From Burkholderiales bacterium (GTDB taxonomy: Bacteria > Pseudomonadota > Gammaproteobacteria > Burkholderiales > Burkholderiaceae_D), in contig JACQDX010000055.1 of assembly GCA_016200895.1 (NCBI GenBank), forward strand, positions 1 through 54,430: a stretch of 54,430 nt of DNA, given 5' to 3'. The translations under genes were made by a program, and so were the position numbers. Under the pieces are notes generated by a model. It worked only from the letters and a program-made list of their open reading frames with translations, made no database searches and was not told the origin of the DNA. The first letter of the stretch is position 1, and every line of letters starts with the position of its first letter. Of this stretch, positions 1 through 8,826 are shown piece by piece.

Positions 1-850
1 CCTTGAGGCCCGCTTCTGCCAGTGCGGTTTTAACCGCATCCATGATCTTGTTGACGACTTCGCGGCGATTGCCACGGGCAGCCTTGACCGCTTTTGACAG
101 AGTGCGGTAACGCATGGGGTAGAGATGCGAAAATGCCAGGTCCTGCAACTCGCGGTAAATATTATTCAGACCCAGTCTATGTGCGATAGGCACATACACA
201 TCCATGGTCTCACGTGAGATGCGGCGCTTCTTCTCCCCAGACATAAAGTCCAGGGTGCGCATATTGTGCAAGCGGTCTGCCAGTTTTACCAGGATTACGC
301 GCACGTCTCTCGCCATGGCGAGCAACATCTTGCGGAAGTTTTCTGCCTGGGCTTCTATCTGGCTCTGGAATTCTATTTTTTCCAGCTTGGAAAGGCCATC
401 AACCAGGGTGGCAACTGGTGCGCCAAAGCGCTCGATCAGCTCATCCTTTTTAACGTCCTGATCTTCCATGACATCATGCAAGAGTGCAGCCATGATGGCT
501 TGCACATCCAGCTTCCATTCGGCACAGATTTCTGCCACAGCAATGGGGTGAGAGATATAGGGTTCGCCAGACTTGCGTACCTGACCCAGATGCATCTCAT
601 CAGAGAAGCGATAGGCTTCCTTGACCAGTTTCAATTCACTGGTCGACATGTATTCGCTGATGCGATTGGTTAATGCAGTAATGGAAGCGACGCCGGTATT
701 CGTCGATGATGCACGAATACTGTCTATCTCATCCAGAGGGGAGCTGTGTTTGTTGATGCTATTGGCGGGGCTGCGCATGGCAGCCAACGCGACTGAAGCT
801 GAATCGGCCGGTTTGTTTTCCAGAGATGAATGACTGTCATTGAGGTTCAT
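1..850 (-). CDS. spoT: Bifunctional (p)ppGpp synthetase/hydrolase (RelA/SpoT family), 5' part
   Basis: The frame reads from ATG at 848-850 (minus strand) and runs off the left edge, so only the N-terminal ~283 residues are present. After a Ser/Asn-rich leader it shows the HD hydrolase domain: a YRFSDEMHLGQVRKSGEPYI stretch, the catalytic motif ALLHDVMED, and the conserved KLADRLHNMRTL block. An intact HD motif indicates (p)ppGpp hydrolase activity; the synthetase and TGS/ACT parts lie outside the window. The order (gmk, rpoZ) then spoT matches the usual proteobacterial operon. The stringent-response role follows from the family. Confidence 0.93.
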   Translation of the reverse strand, partial: MNLNDSHSSLENKPADSASVALAAMRSPANSINKHSSPLDEIDSIRASSTNTGVASITALTNRISEYMSTSELKLVKEAYRFSDEMHLGQVRKSGEPYISHPIAVAEICAEWKLDVQAIMAALLHDVMEDQDVKKDELIERFGAPVATLVDGLSKLEKIEFQSQIEAQAENFRKMLLAMARDVRVILVKLADRLHNMRTLDFMSGEKKRRISRETMDVYVPIAHRLGLNNIYRELQDLAFSHLYPMRYRTLSKAVKAARGNRREVVNKIMDAVKTALAEAGLK

Positions 851-913
851 TCTGTGATTCCCGGCCGGATAAAGGCTTAAAGAAGGGGCGGCTAAGAATG
901 CAGGTGCTGCGGT

Positions 914-1516
914 TTATACCGGCACTTTTTTCAACATTTCTATACCGATTTTACCTTCAGCGATTTCGCGCAGGGCGATGACCGTAGGTTTGTCCTTGGA
1001 GTCAACCTTAGGTGTGTGACCTTGCAGCAATTGGCGCGCACGGTAAGTAGCGCACAGTGTCAACTGGAAGCGAGCATGTGGCTCGTCCTGGCCGCGTTTT
1101 CTCAGACGTTCTTCCAACGCTGGTATTGATGGCGGCAAGATGAAAATGCCAACAGCGCCAGGGAACTGTTTTCTGACTTGCTGCGCACCTTGCCAGTCTA
1201 TTTCCAGCAAAACATCAGTACCGGAGCGCATCTGGTCTTCTATGATAATGCGTGAAGTACCATAGTAATTGCCAAATACTTCTGCGGACTCCAGAAATTC
1301 ACCCTGCGCCTTGCGTTCCAGAAAATCTTCCGGCGTCGTGAAATGATATTCCCTGCCATCTTGTTCGCCCGGACGTGGCGTACGAGTAGTATAGGAAATC
1401 GACAATTTGATGGCCGGTTCCTGTGCCAGCAAGGCATTTACCAGCGAGGACTTACCCGCACCAGAGGGGGCGGCGACCACAAAAAGACTGCCAGCAGTCG
1501 TATTATTGGTTTGCAT
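914..1516 (-). CDS. Gmk-RpoZ in-frame fusion (truncated guanylate kinase joined to truncated omega subunit)
   Basis: Residues 1-147 are guanylate kinase: P-loop APSGAGKSS (residues 16-24), the GMP-binding TTRTPRPGE segment, [10 protein letters not shown], and [15 protein letters not shown] core. After RKRGQDEPH the frame becomes RNA polymerase omega: from [16 protein letters not shown] (residue 149) to the end is the C-terminal ~52 residues of the ~67-aa Oxalobacteraceae RpoZ. Missing are about 60 C-terminal Gmk residues (including nucleotide-contacting arginines and the N-D-D region) and the first ~15 omega residues (the MARITIEDC-type start). Normally these are two genes in one operon; here an apparent deletion of roughly 300 bp (inferred from family lengths) joins them in frame near 1066-1080. 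Neither half looks complete, so function is doubtful. A genuine deletion or a sequence/assembly error are both possible. Confidence 0.88.
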   Translation of the reverse strand: MQTNNTTAGSLFVVAAPSGAGKSSLVNALLAQEPAIKLSISYTTRTPRPGEQDGREYHFTTPEDFLERKAQGEFLESAEVFGNYYGTSRIIIEDQMRSGTDVLLEIDWQGAQQVRKQFPGAVGIFILPPSIPALEERLRKRGQDEPHARFQLTLCATYRARQLLQGHTPKVDSKDKPTVIALREIAEGKIGIEMLKKVPV

Positions 1517-1643
1517 GGTGTTCCTCCGGTAGAGTTAATTCAGGTCATCAACAAGACAAAATTGGGCTATATACTCCAGTCAACCCTTATCTCGAAACAT
1601 TTCCCAAGAAAAAGAGTGCGGGAGTATAAGCAAATGCACCCGT

Positions 1644-2561
1644 TTATTCAAGATTTTGCACTTGTTCGCGCATCTGTTCTATGAATAACTTCAATTCCAT
1701 AGATGCATCAGACAATTCCTTGGATGCTGCTTTAGAGCCCAAAGTATTCGCTTCGCGGTTCAATTCCTGCATCATGAAATCCAGTCGTTTGCCAACCTGT
1801 CCGCCTTTTTTCAGGATATGTCTGGTTTCTGTCAAATGGGCTGACAGGCGCGCCAACTCTTCTGCCACATCCACACGTATGCCGTACATGGTCACTTCCT
1901 GACGGATGCGGTCCAGCGCTTCTTCGCGGGAGATGGTCTGGCCAGCATTATTGCCGCTGGATTGCAGAGCCAGCCCCAAGGCTTCTTCCAGCCTGGTAGT
2001 AGCTTTTTGCTGGAATTGCTGGACGATCTGTGGCATCAAAGGCGTGATACGGACAACAATCTCTTCCATCGCAGTGATACGGCTCAGCAGCACTTGCTCC
2101 AGAGCTGCACCTTCACGTTCACGGCTGACGACAAAGGCTTCCAGTGTCTTGTTGATCGTGTCGTTGATCGCAGTCTGCAAGAATTCTGCATTGATTTCGC
2201 TTTCTTCTATGACACCAGGCCAGCGCAGGATTTCATTCGTGCTCAGAGGGATAGCATCAGGGAACTGCTGCTTCAGATTGACCTGGAAACTGGCAAGCTG
2301 CTCAAGTAAGTTGGCGTTTAGGTTCTTATTATGCGTTTCTGTCAGTTTTTTGCCAAAGCTGAAGCGGCATTCCACTTTGCCCCGCGCCAGTTTGCGTGTC
2401 AGTGCTTCGCGAAATTGCGATTCAACCGATCGAAACTCGTCGTTAATACGAAATTGCAGGTCCAAAAAGCGAGAATTGACGCTTTTGATCTCTATGGTAA
2501 TGGTGCCAGCGTCGGTTTCATTGGTGCTGGTGGCATAACCTGTCATGCTGAAAATGCTCAA
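1644..2561 (-). CDS. yicC: YicC/YloC family endoribonuclease
   Basis: The 305-aa protein starts with the family-typical MSIFSMTGYA. It ends with the conserved DUF1732 tail, whose blocks GKRLDFMMQELNREANTLGS and KAASKELSDASMELKL are visible. YicC is a stress-related endoribonuclease acting on RNA in the cytoplasm. Length agrees with the family (about 290-305 aa). It lies immediately upstream of the gmk frame on the same strand, the usual yicC-gmk-rpoZ-spoT neighbourhood of betaproteobacteria, and is divergent from the kinase gene at 2689. Confidence 0.93.
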   Translation of the reverse strand: MSIFSMTGYATSTNETDAGTITIEIKSVNSRFLDLQFRINDEFRSVESQFREALTRKLARGKVECRFSFGKKLTETHNKNLNANLLEQLASFQVNLKQQFPDAIPLSTNEILRWPGVIEESEINAEFLQTAINDTINKTLEAFVVSREREGAALEQVLLSRITAMEEIVVRITPLMPQIVQQFQQKATTRLEEALGLALQSSGNNAGQTISREEALDRIRQEVTMYGIRVDVAEELARLSAHLTETRHILKKGGQVGKRLDFMMQELNREANTLGSKAASKELSDASMELKLFIEQMREQVQNLE

Positions 2562-2688
2562 GGTAATTCCTTAAAAAAGCGTGAACTGTGTACTGGATTG
2601 GCAAAATTGCGCATTAGACACTAGGATATTCTTTACAAATACCGCAATAATCAACACAATCCGTTTTGTATAGTGAATTGGACGATTG

Positions 2689-3702
2689 ATGGCCGCACAA
2701 AATAACGCACCTCTGCCAGATGGACTGGAAATTGCCGGATACCGCATTGTAAAGAAAATTGCGTCCGGTGGCTTTAGTATTGTATATCTGGCTTCTGACG
2801 AAGATGGCAACGCAGTTGCAATTAAAGAGTATTTGCCCAGCTCCCTGGCTTTACGCCAGCAAGGCGAACTGGTACCGGCAATCTCGAATGAGAACTTGCC
2901 GATTTACCGCATAGGATTGAAGTGTTTTTTTGAAGAGGGCCGTGCACTGGCGCGCATCTCGCATCCTAATGTAGTCAGCGTTATCAATTTCTTCCGCGCC
3001 AATGAGACTGTGTACATGGTCATGGCCTATGAATCAGGCCGCTCATTGCAAGAACACATCCTGCGTCGTCGTGACAAAGGTGAAAAGCCGCTGGTGTCAG
3101 AACGGTTTATCCGCCGCATGTTCAATCAGGTCATGAATGGCTTGCGTGAAGTGCATACCAACAAGTTGCTGCATTTGGATTTGAAACCGGCCAACATTTA
3201 TCTGCGCCTGGATGGTACGCCCATTTTGCTGGACTTTGGTGCTGCCCGCCAAACCCTTAAAACTGACATACCCAAGCTCTACCCAATGTATACTCCGGGT
3301 TTTGCTGCGCCAGAGTTGTATTTAAAGAATGGCAATCTGGGGCCGTGGACTGATATTTATAGTATTGGTGCTTCGATTTTTGCCTGCATGGTAGGTGCGC
3401 CACCACAACCATCCGATCAGCGCAAGACCAGTGACAAGATGGAAGGGCACTACCGTAAGCTGGAGGGTTTATACTCTACAGAATTGATAGAAGTAGTGCG
3501 TTGGTGCCTGCAACTTGACCCGCTGGAGCGGCCGCAGAGCGTGTTTGCCCTGCAAAAAGCCCTGGCTATTCAGGCACAGCCGCAGCGTGAACTGACTTTT
3601 ATGGAAAAAATAACACTGAAGTTCAAGACCCTGATAGGCAGTGCAAAAAGAAAAAAAGTCGAAAGCGATCATACAACCATACAGGAAAGTACCCTGAATT
3701 GA
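2689..3702 (+). CDS. Serine/threonine protein kinase
   Basis: A 337-aa Hanks-type kinase. Visible are the glycine loop IASGGFSIVY (about residues 24-33), the VAIKEYLP lysine, the catalytic loop HLDLKPANI (Leu in place of the usual Arg of HRD), LLDFGAARQ (DFG) and an APE-like segment FAAPELY. No transmembrane segment or PASTA repeats are evident; the C-terminus is Lys-rich. ATG at 2689 is preferred over the in-frame TTG at 2686. The next gene is a PP2C phosphatase, so the two probably form a reversible phosphorylation pair. Substrates cannot be told from sequence. Confidence 0.92.
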   Translation: MAAQNNAPLPDGLEIAGYRIVKKIASGGFSIVYLASDEDGNAVAIKEYLPSSLALRQQGELVPAISNENLPIYRIGLKCFFEEGRALARISHPNVVSVINFFRANETVYMVMAYESGRSLQEHILRRRDKGEKPLVSERFIRRMFNQVMNGLREVHTNKLLHLDLKPANIYLRLDGTPILLDFGAARQTLKTDIPKLYPMYTPGFAAPELYLKNGNLGPWTDIYSIGASIFACMVGAPPQPSDQRKTSDKMEGHYRKLEGLYSTELIEVVRWCLQLDPLERPQSVFALQKALAIQAQPQRELTFMEKITLKFKTLIGSAKRKKVESDHTTIQESTLN

Positions 3703-3808
3703 GTATGTTGAGTTAGCTGCTGGGCGGGCCTTGGACTAAAGTAGTTTATTAGTAGTTTGTTTTCAGGCCTGTTTTTATAAATAATCAATATAAAGTTTTA
3801 AAAATCTC

Positions 3809-4744
3809 ATGCGTTTTTCCGTTTATCAAGAAAGTCATATTGGTGGCCGCAAGGTTAACCAGGATCGAATGGGCTACAGCTTTACCCGCGATTCGATTTT
3901 GCTTTTGCTGGCGGACGGCATGGGTGGTCACATCATGGGCGAAATGGCGGCTGCCATCGCCATGCAAACCATAGGTAACTTGTTCCAGCAACAAGCTCAC
4001 CCCATGATAGGCCGGCCTGAGCGCTTCATGGAAGACAGTTTCCTGGCTGCCCATCAAGAAATACACCGTTACCGTGCCATCAATAATTTGCCAGAAACAC
4101 CACGTACTACCATCGTTGCCTGCCTGATACAAAATGGCTATGCATATTGGGCGCACTGTGGCGATTCACGCTTGTACTGGATGCGCCAGGGACAGATTTT
4201 ATTGCGTACCAAGGATCACTCCCGTCTGGAAACCCTGATCGCTCAGGGCAAGGTTGACCCGGCAGAAAGACACACCCATCCTGACCGCAACAAACTGTTC
4301 AACTGCCTGGGTGCACCAAATGCACCTATCGTTGAATTATCACGCCGTGCGGTGTTGCAGCCTGGCGATTTGCTGTTGCTGTGTTCGGATGGCCTCTGGT
4401 CAGTCTTGCCTGATCATATGCTGGCGCAGCGCCTGCATGATCACACCATCGTCCGTGCCGTACCTGAGTTGATACGCTCAGCCGTCGATATCGCCGGCAA
4501 GCAAAGTGACAATGTCACAGCCCTGGCCATGATGTGGGAAGGCGATGACCGTATGGATAATTCCACCATCATCTCAACCAATACCTTGCCGATAGGCTCG
4601 GTCACGACGACCATACAAGCGCCAGTCGACGCAGAAATTGAAACCACCGATGGTGATGTATTCAATGATGCCGAAATTGAAAAAGCCATAGCAGAAATTC
4701 GCAACGCGATCCACAAATCATCACGCATCACCTCCAAGAACTAA
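3809..4744 (+). CDS. PP2C-family serine/threonine phosphatase
   Basis: A 311-aa protein with the PP2C metal-binding motifs: [29 protein letters not shown] and CSDGLW, followed by SDNVTALAM. These aspartates coordinate the Mn/Mg pair that drives dephosphorylation of Ser/Thr. The ~60-residue C-terminal extension is acidic and looks non-catalytic. It follows the kinase gene in the same direction and precedes rph by 5 bases, so it is likely co-transcribed with both; it is the probable antagonist of the upstream kinase. Confidence 0.93.
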   Translation: MRFSVYQESHIGGRKVNQDRMGYSFTRDSILLLLADGMGGHIMGEMAAAIAMQTIGNLFQQQAHPMIGRPERFMEDSFLAAHQEIHRYRAINNLPETPRTTIVACLIQNGYAYWAHCGDSRLYWMRQGQILLRTKDHSRLETLIAQGKVDPAERHTHPDRNKLFNCLGAPNAPIVELSRRAVLQPGDLLLLCSDGLWSVLPDHMLAQRLHDHTIVRAVPELIRSAVDIAGKQSDNVTALAMMWEGDDRMDNSTIISTNTLPIGSVTTTIQAPVDAEIETTDGDVFNDAEIEKAIAEIRNAIHKSSRITSKN

Positions 4745-4749
4745 ACATC

Positions 4750-5487
4750 ATGTCAAATTCATTTCGCCCTAGCGGGCGCGCACCGGACGCACTGCGTCCG
4801 GTGGTTATCAGCCGCCATTTCACCAAGCATGCAGAAGGTTCTGTCCTCATTGAATTTGGTGACACCCGCGTTATCTGCACTGCCAGCATCGAAGACAAAG
4901 TCCCAGGCTTTTTAAAAGGGAAAGGGCAGGGCTGGATGACCGCAGAATATGGCATGCTGCCACGCTCCACGCATACCCGCATGGACAGGGAAGCAGCCAA
5001 GGGCAAGCAATCTGGCCGCACCCAGGAAATCCAGCGTTTGATAGGCCGTTCCCTGCGCTCTGCCTTTGATCTGGAAGCCTTTGGTGAGCGTACCCTGCAC
5101 ATCGATTGCGATGTGATCCAGGCTGACGGCGGTACCCGTACCGCATCCATTACTGGTGCCATGGTTGCAGCCTATGATGCATTTTCCAAACTGGTCGAGC
5201 GTGAAGTCATCCCTTGTGTACCACTCAGGCATTTTGTTGCTGCTATCTCGGTTGGTGTCTATCAATCGCAACCAGTGCTTGATCTTGATTATCCTGAAGA
5301 TTCCCAATGTGACACAGACATGAATGTCGTCATGACTGAGCATGGCCACTTCGTTGAAGTGCAGGGCACTGCAGAGGGTGAAGCATTTGATCGTATGACC
5401 ATGAATGCCTTGCTGAATCTGGCACATGATGGTATTGCCGATTTGATCGCCTTACAAAAAGAAGTATTGGGTTTGCAGGTAAGCTGA
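4750..5487 (+). CDS. rph: Ribonuclease PH
   Basis: 245 aa, full length for RNase PH (about 240 aa), a phosphorolytic 3'-5' exoribonuclease that trims tRNA 3' ends. Conserved blocks visible: [13 protein letters not shown] at the start, [47 protein letters not shown] (phosphate-binding Arg) and [19 protein letters not shown]. The rph-rdgB-hemW order is typical of Burkholderiales. Confidence 0.97.
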   Translation: MSNSFRPSGRAPDALRPVVISRHFTKHAEGSVLIEFGDTRVICTASIEDKVPGFLKGKGQGWMTAEYGMLPRSTHTRMDREAAKGKQSGRTQEIQRLIGRSLRSAFDLEAFGERTLHIDCDVIQADGGTRTASITGAMVAAYDAFSKLVEREVIPCVPLRHFVAAISVGVYQSQPVLDLDYPEDSQCDTDMNVVMTEHGHFVEVQGTAEGEAFDRMTMNALLNLAHDGIADLIALQKEVLGLQVS

Positions 5488-5503
5488 TTGGAAGTATGAG
5501 CAT

Positions 5504-6100
5504 ATGGGTATGAGCAAAAACCAAAAAATAGTCCTGGCCTCGAATAATCAGGGCAAACTCAAAGAGTTTTACCAGATACTGTCCCCGCTGGGCATAGACC
5601 TCAGGGCGCAATCTGAGTTCCAGGTGTCTGAGGCTGAAGAACCTTATCCCAGCTTCGTAGAAAATGCCCTGACCAAGGCCAGGCATGCATCGCGCCTGAC
5701 TGGCTTGCCAGCCCTGGCCGATGATTCTGGTATTTGCGTTAATGCCTTGCAAGGCGCGCCAGGCGTGCTTTCTGCACGCTTTGCTGGCGAACCCAAGTCC
5801 GATTTGCGCAATAATCAAAAACTCATTGCCGATTTGGCTGGCATAGTAGACAAGTCGGCCTATTATTATTGTGTACTGGTCTTTGTGCGCTCAGAATTTG
5901 ATCCTCAACCCGTGATTGCCGATGGTGTCTGGACTGGTGAAATTATTGCAGATGCCCGTGGTGAAAATGGCTTTGGCTATGATCCACACTTTTTCATCCC
6001 CAGCTTGAACCAGACTGTGGCTGAACTCGCAGCAGCAGAAAAGAATCAATTGTCGCACCGTGGGCAAGCCTTGCGCGCCCTTGTTGAAAAACTGAAATGA
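5504..6100 (+). CDS. rdgB: RdgB/HAM1 non-canonical purine NTP pyrophosphatase
   Basis: 198 aa, the expected size. Motifs: VLASNNQGKLKEF near the N-terminus (substrate P-loop-like element), ADDSGICV (catalytic acidic residues), GENGFGYDPHFF and LSHRGQALRAL. The enzyme hydrolyses dITP, XTP and ITP to monophosphates, keeping deaminated purines out of nucleic acids. It sits 16 bases after rph and its stop codon overlaps the hemW ATG (ATGA), indicating translational coupling. ATG at 5504 was taken; an ATG two codons later is possible. Confidence 0.96.
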   Translation: MGMSKNQKIVLASNNQGKLKEFYQILSPLGIDLRAQSEFQVSEAEEPYPSFVENALTKARHASRLTGLPALADDSGICVNALQGAPGVLSARFAGEPKSDLRNNQKLIADLAGIVDKSAYYYCVLVFVRSEFDPQPVIADGVWTGEIIADARGENGFGYDPHFFIPSLNQTVAELAAAEKNQLSHRGQALRALVEKLK

Positions 6101-7356
6101 TACCCATCAAGCCCATAGCGGCGAGCCAGCCTGTACAAAAAAAATCACCGGACTTATCCAATATCCCCGGTGACGTAGCCAGCCAGTACCTTGCACCAGG
6201 CAACCTAAGCCTCACTCAATTGCCGCCGCTATCGCTGTACATCCATTTCCCCTGGTGTGTGCGCAAATGCCCTTACTGCGATTTCAATTCGCATGAAGTT
6301 AAAGGCAGCTTTGATGAAGCAGCCTACCTGGATGCCATGCGCGCCGACCTCGAAGCCGCATTGCCACTAATCTGGGGTCGCAAGATCTACACCATTTTCA
6401 TCGGTGGCGGTACACCCAGCCTGATGTCGGCGGCAGGTCTTGATCGCTTGCTTTCTGACGTGCGTACGCTGTTGCCACTTGATGGCAATGCAGAAATCAC
6501 CATGGAAGCCAATCCCGGTACGTTTGAAGCAGAAAAATTTCGCTCTTACCGTCAAAGCGGCATCAATCGATTGTCGATAGGAATACAAAGCTTCAATTCC
6601 AAGCACCTGGCAGCTCTGGGTCGTATCCATGATGGTGATGAGGCACGTCGTGCCATAGAAATCGCACAGGCAAATTTTGATAACTTCAATCTCGATCTGA
6701 TGTTTGCCTTGCCAGGCCAGACTCTGGATGAAGTCAGGGAGGACGTGGAAACAGCGATCTCTTTTGCGCCTCCGCATCTGTCGCTATACCACCTGACGCT
6801 GGAACCAAATACTTACTTCGCCAAGTTCCCGCCAGCCATACCTGATGATGACCTCAGTGCAGAAATGCAGGACATCATCCATGGTCGCATGGCCGCTGCA
6901 GGTTATGGCAACTACGAAGTCTCTGCTTATGCGCAAGCGGGCAGGGCATCAAAGCACAATCTCAATTACTGGAACTTTGGTGATTACCTCGGCATAGGTG
7001 CTGGTGCGCATGCAAAAATATCCTTCCCACACCGCGTAATACGTCAGGCACGCTACAAGCAACCCAAGGCTTATATGGATGCCATGGCGAATGGCAATTG
7101 CGTGCAAGAATCGCTGGAAATTCCAACGGATGAAATGGGCTTTGAATTCATGCTGAATGCGCTGCGCTTGCAACAGGGCTTCAAGGTCAACCTGTTCCAG
7201 GAGCGAACAGGCATGTTGCTCAACACCATAGAAAAAGAATTGCTGATTGCCGAGAATAAAGGTCTGCTCTACCGCGACCATGAAATCATTTGCCCAACAC
7301 CGCTAGGTAAACAATTTTTGAATGACCTGCAACAGATTTTTCTGGGTGGCGACTAA
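6097..7356 (+). CDS. hemW: HemW-type radical SAM protein (heme chaperone)
   Basis: 419 aa. The radical SAM cluster motif is CVRKCPYC (CxxxCxxC) within YIHFPWCVRKCPYCDFNSHE, followed by IFIGGGTPSL and the NRLSIGIQSF block, all typical of HemW (formerly called oxygen-independent coproporphyrinogen III oxidase-like). HemW binds heme and is implicated in delivering it to respiratory enzymes. The N-terminus before the radical SAM domain is ~45 residues longer than usual, so a later start is possible, but the ATGA overlap with rdgB favours this one. A strong hairpin follows at 7376-7411. Confidence 0.95.
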   Translation: MIPIKPIAASQPVQKKSPDLSNIPGDVASQYLAPGNLSLTQLPPLSLYIHFPWCVRKCPYCDFNSHEVKGSFDEAAYLDAMRADLEAALPLIWGRKIYTIFIGGGTPSLMSAAGLDRLLSDVRTLLPLDGNAEITMEANPGTFEAEKFRSYRQSGINRLSIGIQSFNSKHLAALGRIHDGDEARRAIEIAQANFDNFNLDLMFALPGQTLDEVREDVETAISFAPPHLSLYHLTLEPNTYFAKFPPAIPDDDLSAEMQDIIHGRMAAAGYGNYEVSAYAQAGRASKHNLNYWNFGDYLGIGAGAHAKISFPHRVIRQARYKQPKAYMDAMANGNCVQESLEIPTDEMGFEFMLNALRLQQGFKVNLFQERTGMLLNTIEKELLIAENKGLLYRDHEIICPTPLGKQFLNDLQQIFLGGD

Positions 7357-7375
7357 TTCACCCGCATAGTTCACG

Positions 7376-7411
7376 CAATAAAGCATGGTATTTTTACCAC
7401 ATGCTTTATTG
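7376..7411. terminator. Hairpin after hemW
   Basis: A perfect 11-bp inverted repeat (CAATAAAGCAT / ATGCTTTATTG) that extends almost perfectly through GGT/ACC around an AT-rich loop. It lies 20 bases after the hemW stop. There is no long U-tract, so it is either a weak bidirectional terminator or an mRNA 3'-end stabiliser. Confidence 0.6.
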
Positions 7412-7635
7412 GTGAAATCTAAAATATCTTCTATGCTGATAGCTGCATGGCAGCATTCACAGCCGCTGCTGCAAAATCAACAATTCGGCGATTTTTCGCT
7501 TGTTTCTGGCAATTGTGTCAGATTAGGCTCATCAAGTATCAAAATACCTCACCTGTCGCTTTAAATTGTGTTGCAATTGGTTAAGTCCCAAACTAATATC
7601 TCTACCAATTTTTGTAACATTTGAAGTCTTTCTTT

Positions 7636-8826
7636 ATGACTCTTGCTCGTGGAATTGGCACTTTTTTGCCCGTGATGAATAGCAAGCAACAATTGCTTGC
7701 CTTGCAAGCTGATTTTGGCGCTTTGCCAGTCAGTGATGTCATTGCTTTGCTACAGTTTTTGCATGAAAAAGAAATCTTTTCCAGGCTTTCTGGTATTTCT
7801 GTTCTGGTTAAAATCACAGACCCTCTCTTGATTCCGGCAGACATCGATACACGTCTGCCATTGGAGCGCATACTTTTATGTGTGCCAGTAAAAGCTGCAG
7901 AAGATAAAGAAGTACAAACCAGGCTCAAATATTTCAGTTCGCATGGTGCCCGCATTGTTGTCGATGACTTGCAAACGCACGATCATGCAATATGGGAAGG
8001 TGCAAAAAAAATCAGCGTTGACTGCAGCAAGGACATTCCTGGGCATGTCAAACCCTTGCTGCTGCGCCTGCATGGTGGCAACCATCTCGCGCAACACCTG
8101 CCACATGCTGCCTTGCAAGAACAGGCCAACGAAGCTGGTTTTAAATGGTTCTCAGGCGATTATGCATTCCACCCACCCGTCAGCAACAAAGCCGCAGATG
8201 CCACAGCCAGAACTCGGCTATTGAAGCTGCTGGGCCTGGTCGCACGTGATGCCGAATCGCGTGAGCTGGAAGAATTATTCAAACAAGATGCGACTCTATC
8301 CTTCATGCTGTTCAAGCTCGTCAGTTCAGCCGCCTTTGCGCAAACTGTACGTGTGTCCAGCTTTGGTCAGGCCATCAATTTGTTGGGTCGCAGGCAGTTG
8401 CAGAGATGGTTGCAATTATTGCTGTATGCGCGCCAGCAAGATCATCATGGTGGCTTGAATCCACTGATGCCACGCGCGGCTTTCCGCGCCAGCCTAATGG
8501 AGGCAATTTACCTCAAGCGTGGCGGTAACAAGGATGAGCTTGACTGCGCCTTCATGGTCGGTATGTTTTCCTTGCTCGACAAACTGTTCGGCAATCCTCT
8601 GGGTGAAGTTTTGCAGCCCCTCAATCTGAATACAGAAGTACTGGATGCCTTGCTGCACAAGTCCGGCGCACTGGGTAAAAGTCTGGATCTGGTGGAAAGG
8701 GCAGACCGGCCTCTCAAGGACTTTGACCCAGGTTTGATAGAAGAGCTTGGCCTGACTGCAGACGACTATTATGACTGCATGATCACTGCTTATGCATGGG
8801 TAAATCAGGTTTGCCAGGACATGTAG
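7636..8826 (+). CDS. HDOD-domain signalling protein (EAL-like/HDOD architecture)
   Basis: About 396 aa from ATG 7636 (a TTG at 7621 and an ATG at 7675 are alternatives; no start has a clear ribosome site). The N-terminal ~180 residues resemble a degenerate EAL-type barrel lacking an EAL motif. The C-terminal half shows an HDOD pattern: LFKLVSSAAFAQTVRVSSFGQAINLLGRRQLQRWL, then helical AFMVGMFSLLD. Such YuxH-type proteins usually act as c-di-GMP-linked regulators without catalysis. The stop codon directly abuts the next ATG (8827), so it is coupled with the GGDEF-EAL gene. Confidence 0.8.
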   Translation: MTLARGIGTFLPVMNSKQQLLALQADFGALPVSDVIALLQFLHEKEIFSRLSGISVLVKITDPLLIPADIDTRLPLERILLCVPVKAAEDKEVQTRLKYFSSHGARIVVDDLQTHDHAIWEGAKKISVDCSKDIPGHVKPLLLRLHGGNHLAQHLPHAALQEQANEAGFKWFSGDYAFHPPVSNKAADATARTRLLKLLGLVARDAESRELEELFKQDATLSFMLFKLVSSAAFAQTVRVSSFGQAINLLGRRQLQRWLQLLLYARQQDHHGGLNPLMPRAAFRASLMEAIYLKRGGNKDELDCAFMVGMFSLLDKLFGNPLGEVLQPLNLNTEVLDALLHKSGALGKSLDLVERADRPLKDFDPGLIEELGLTADDYYDCMITAYAWVNQVCQDM

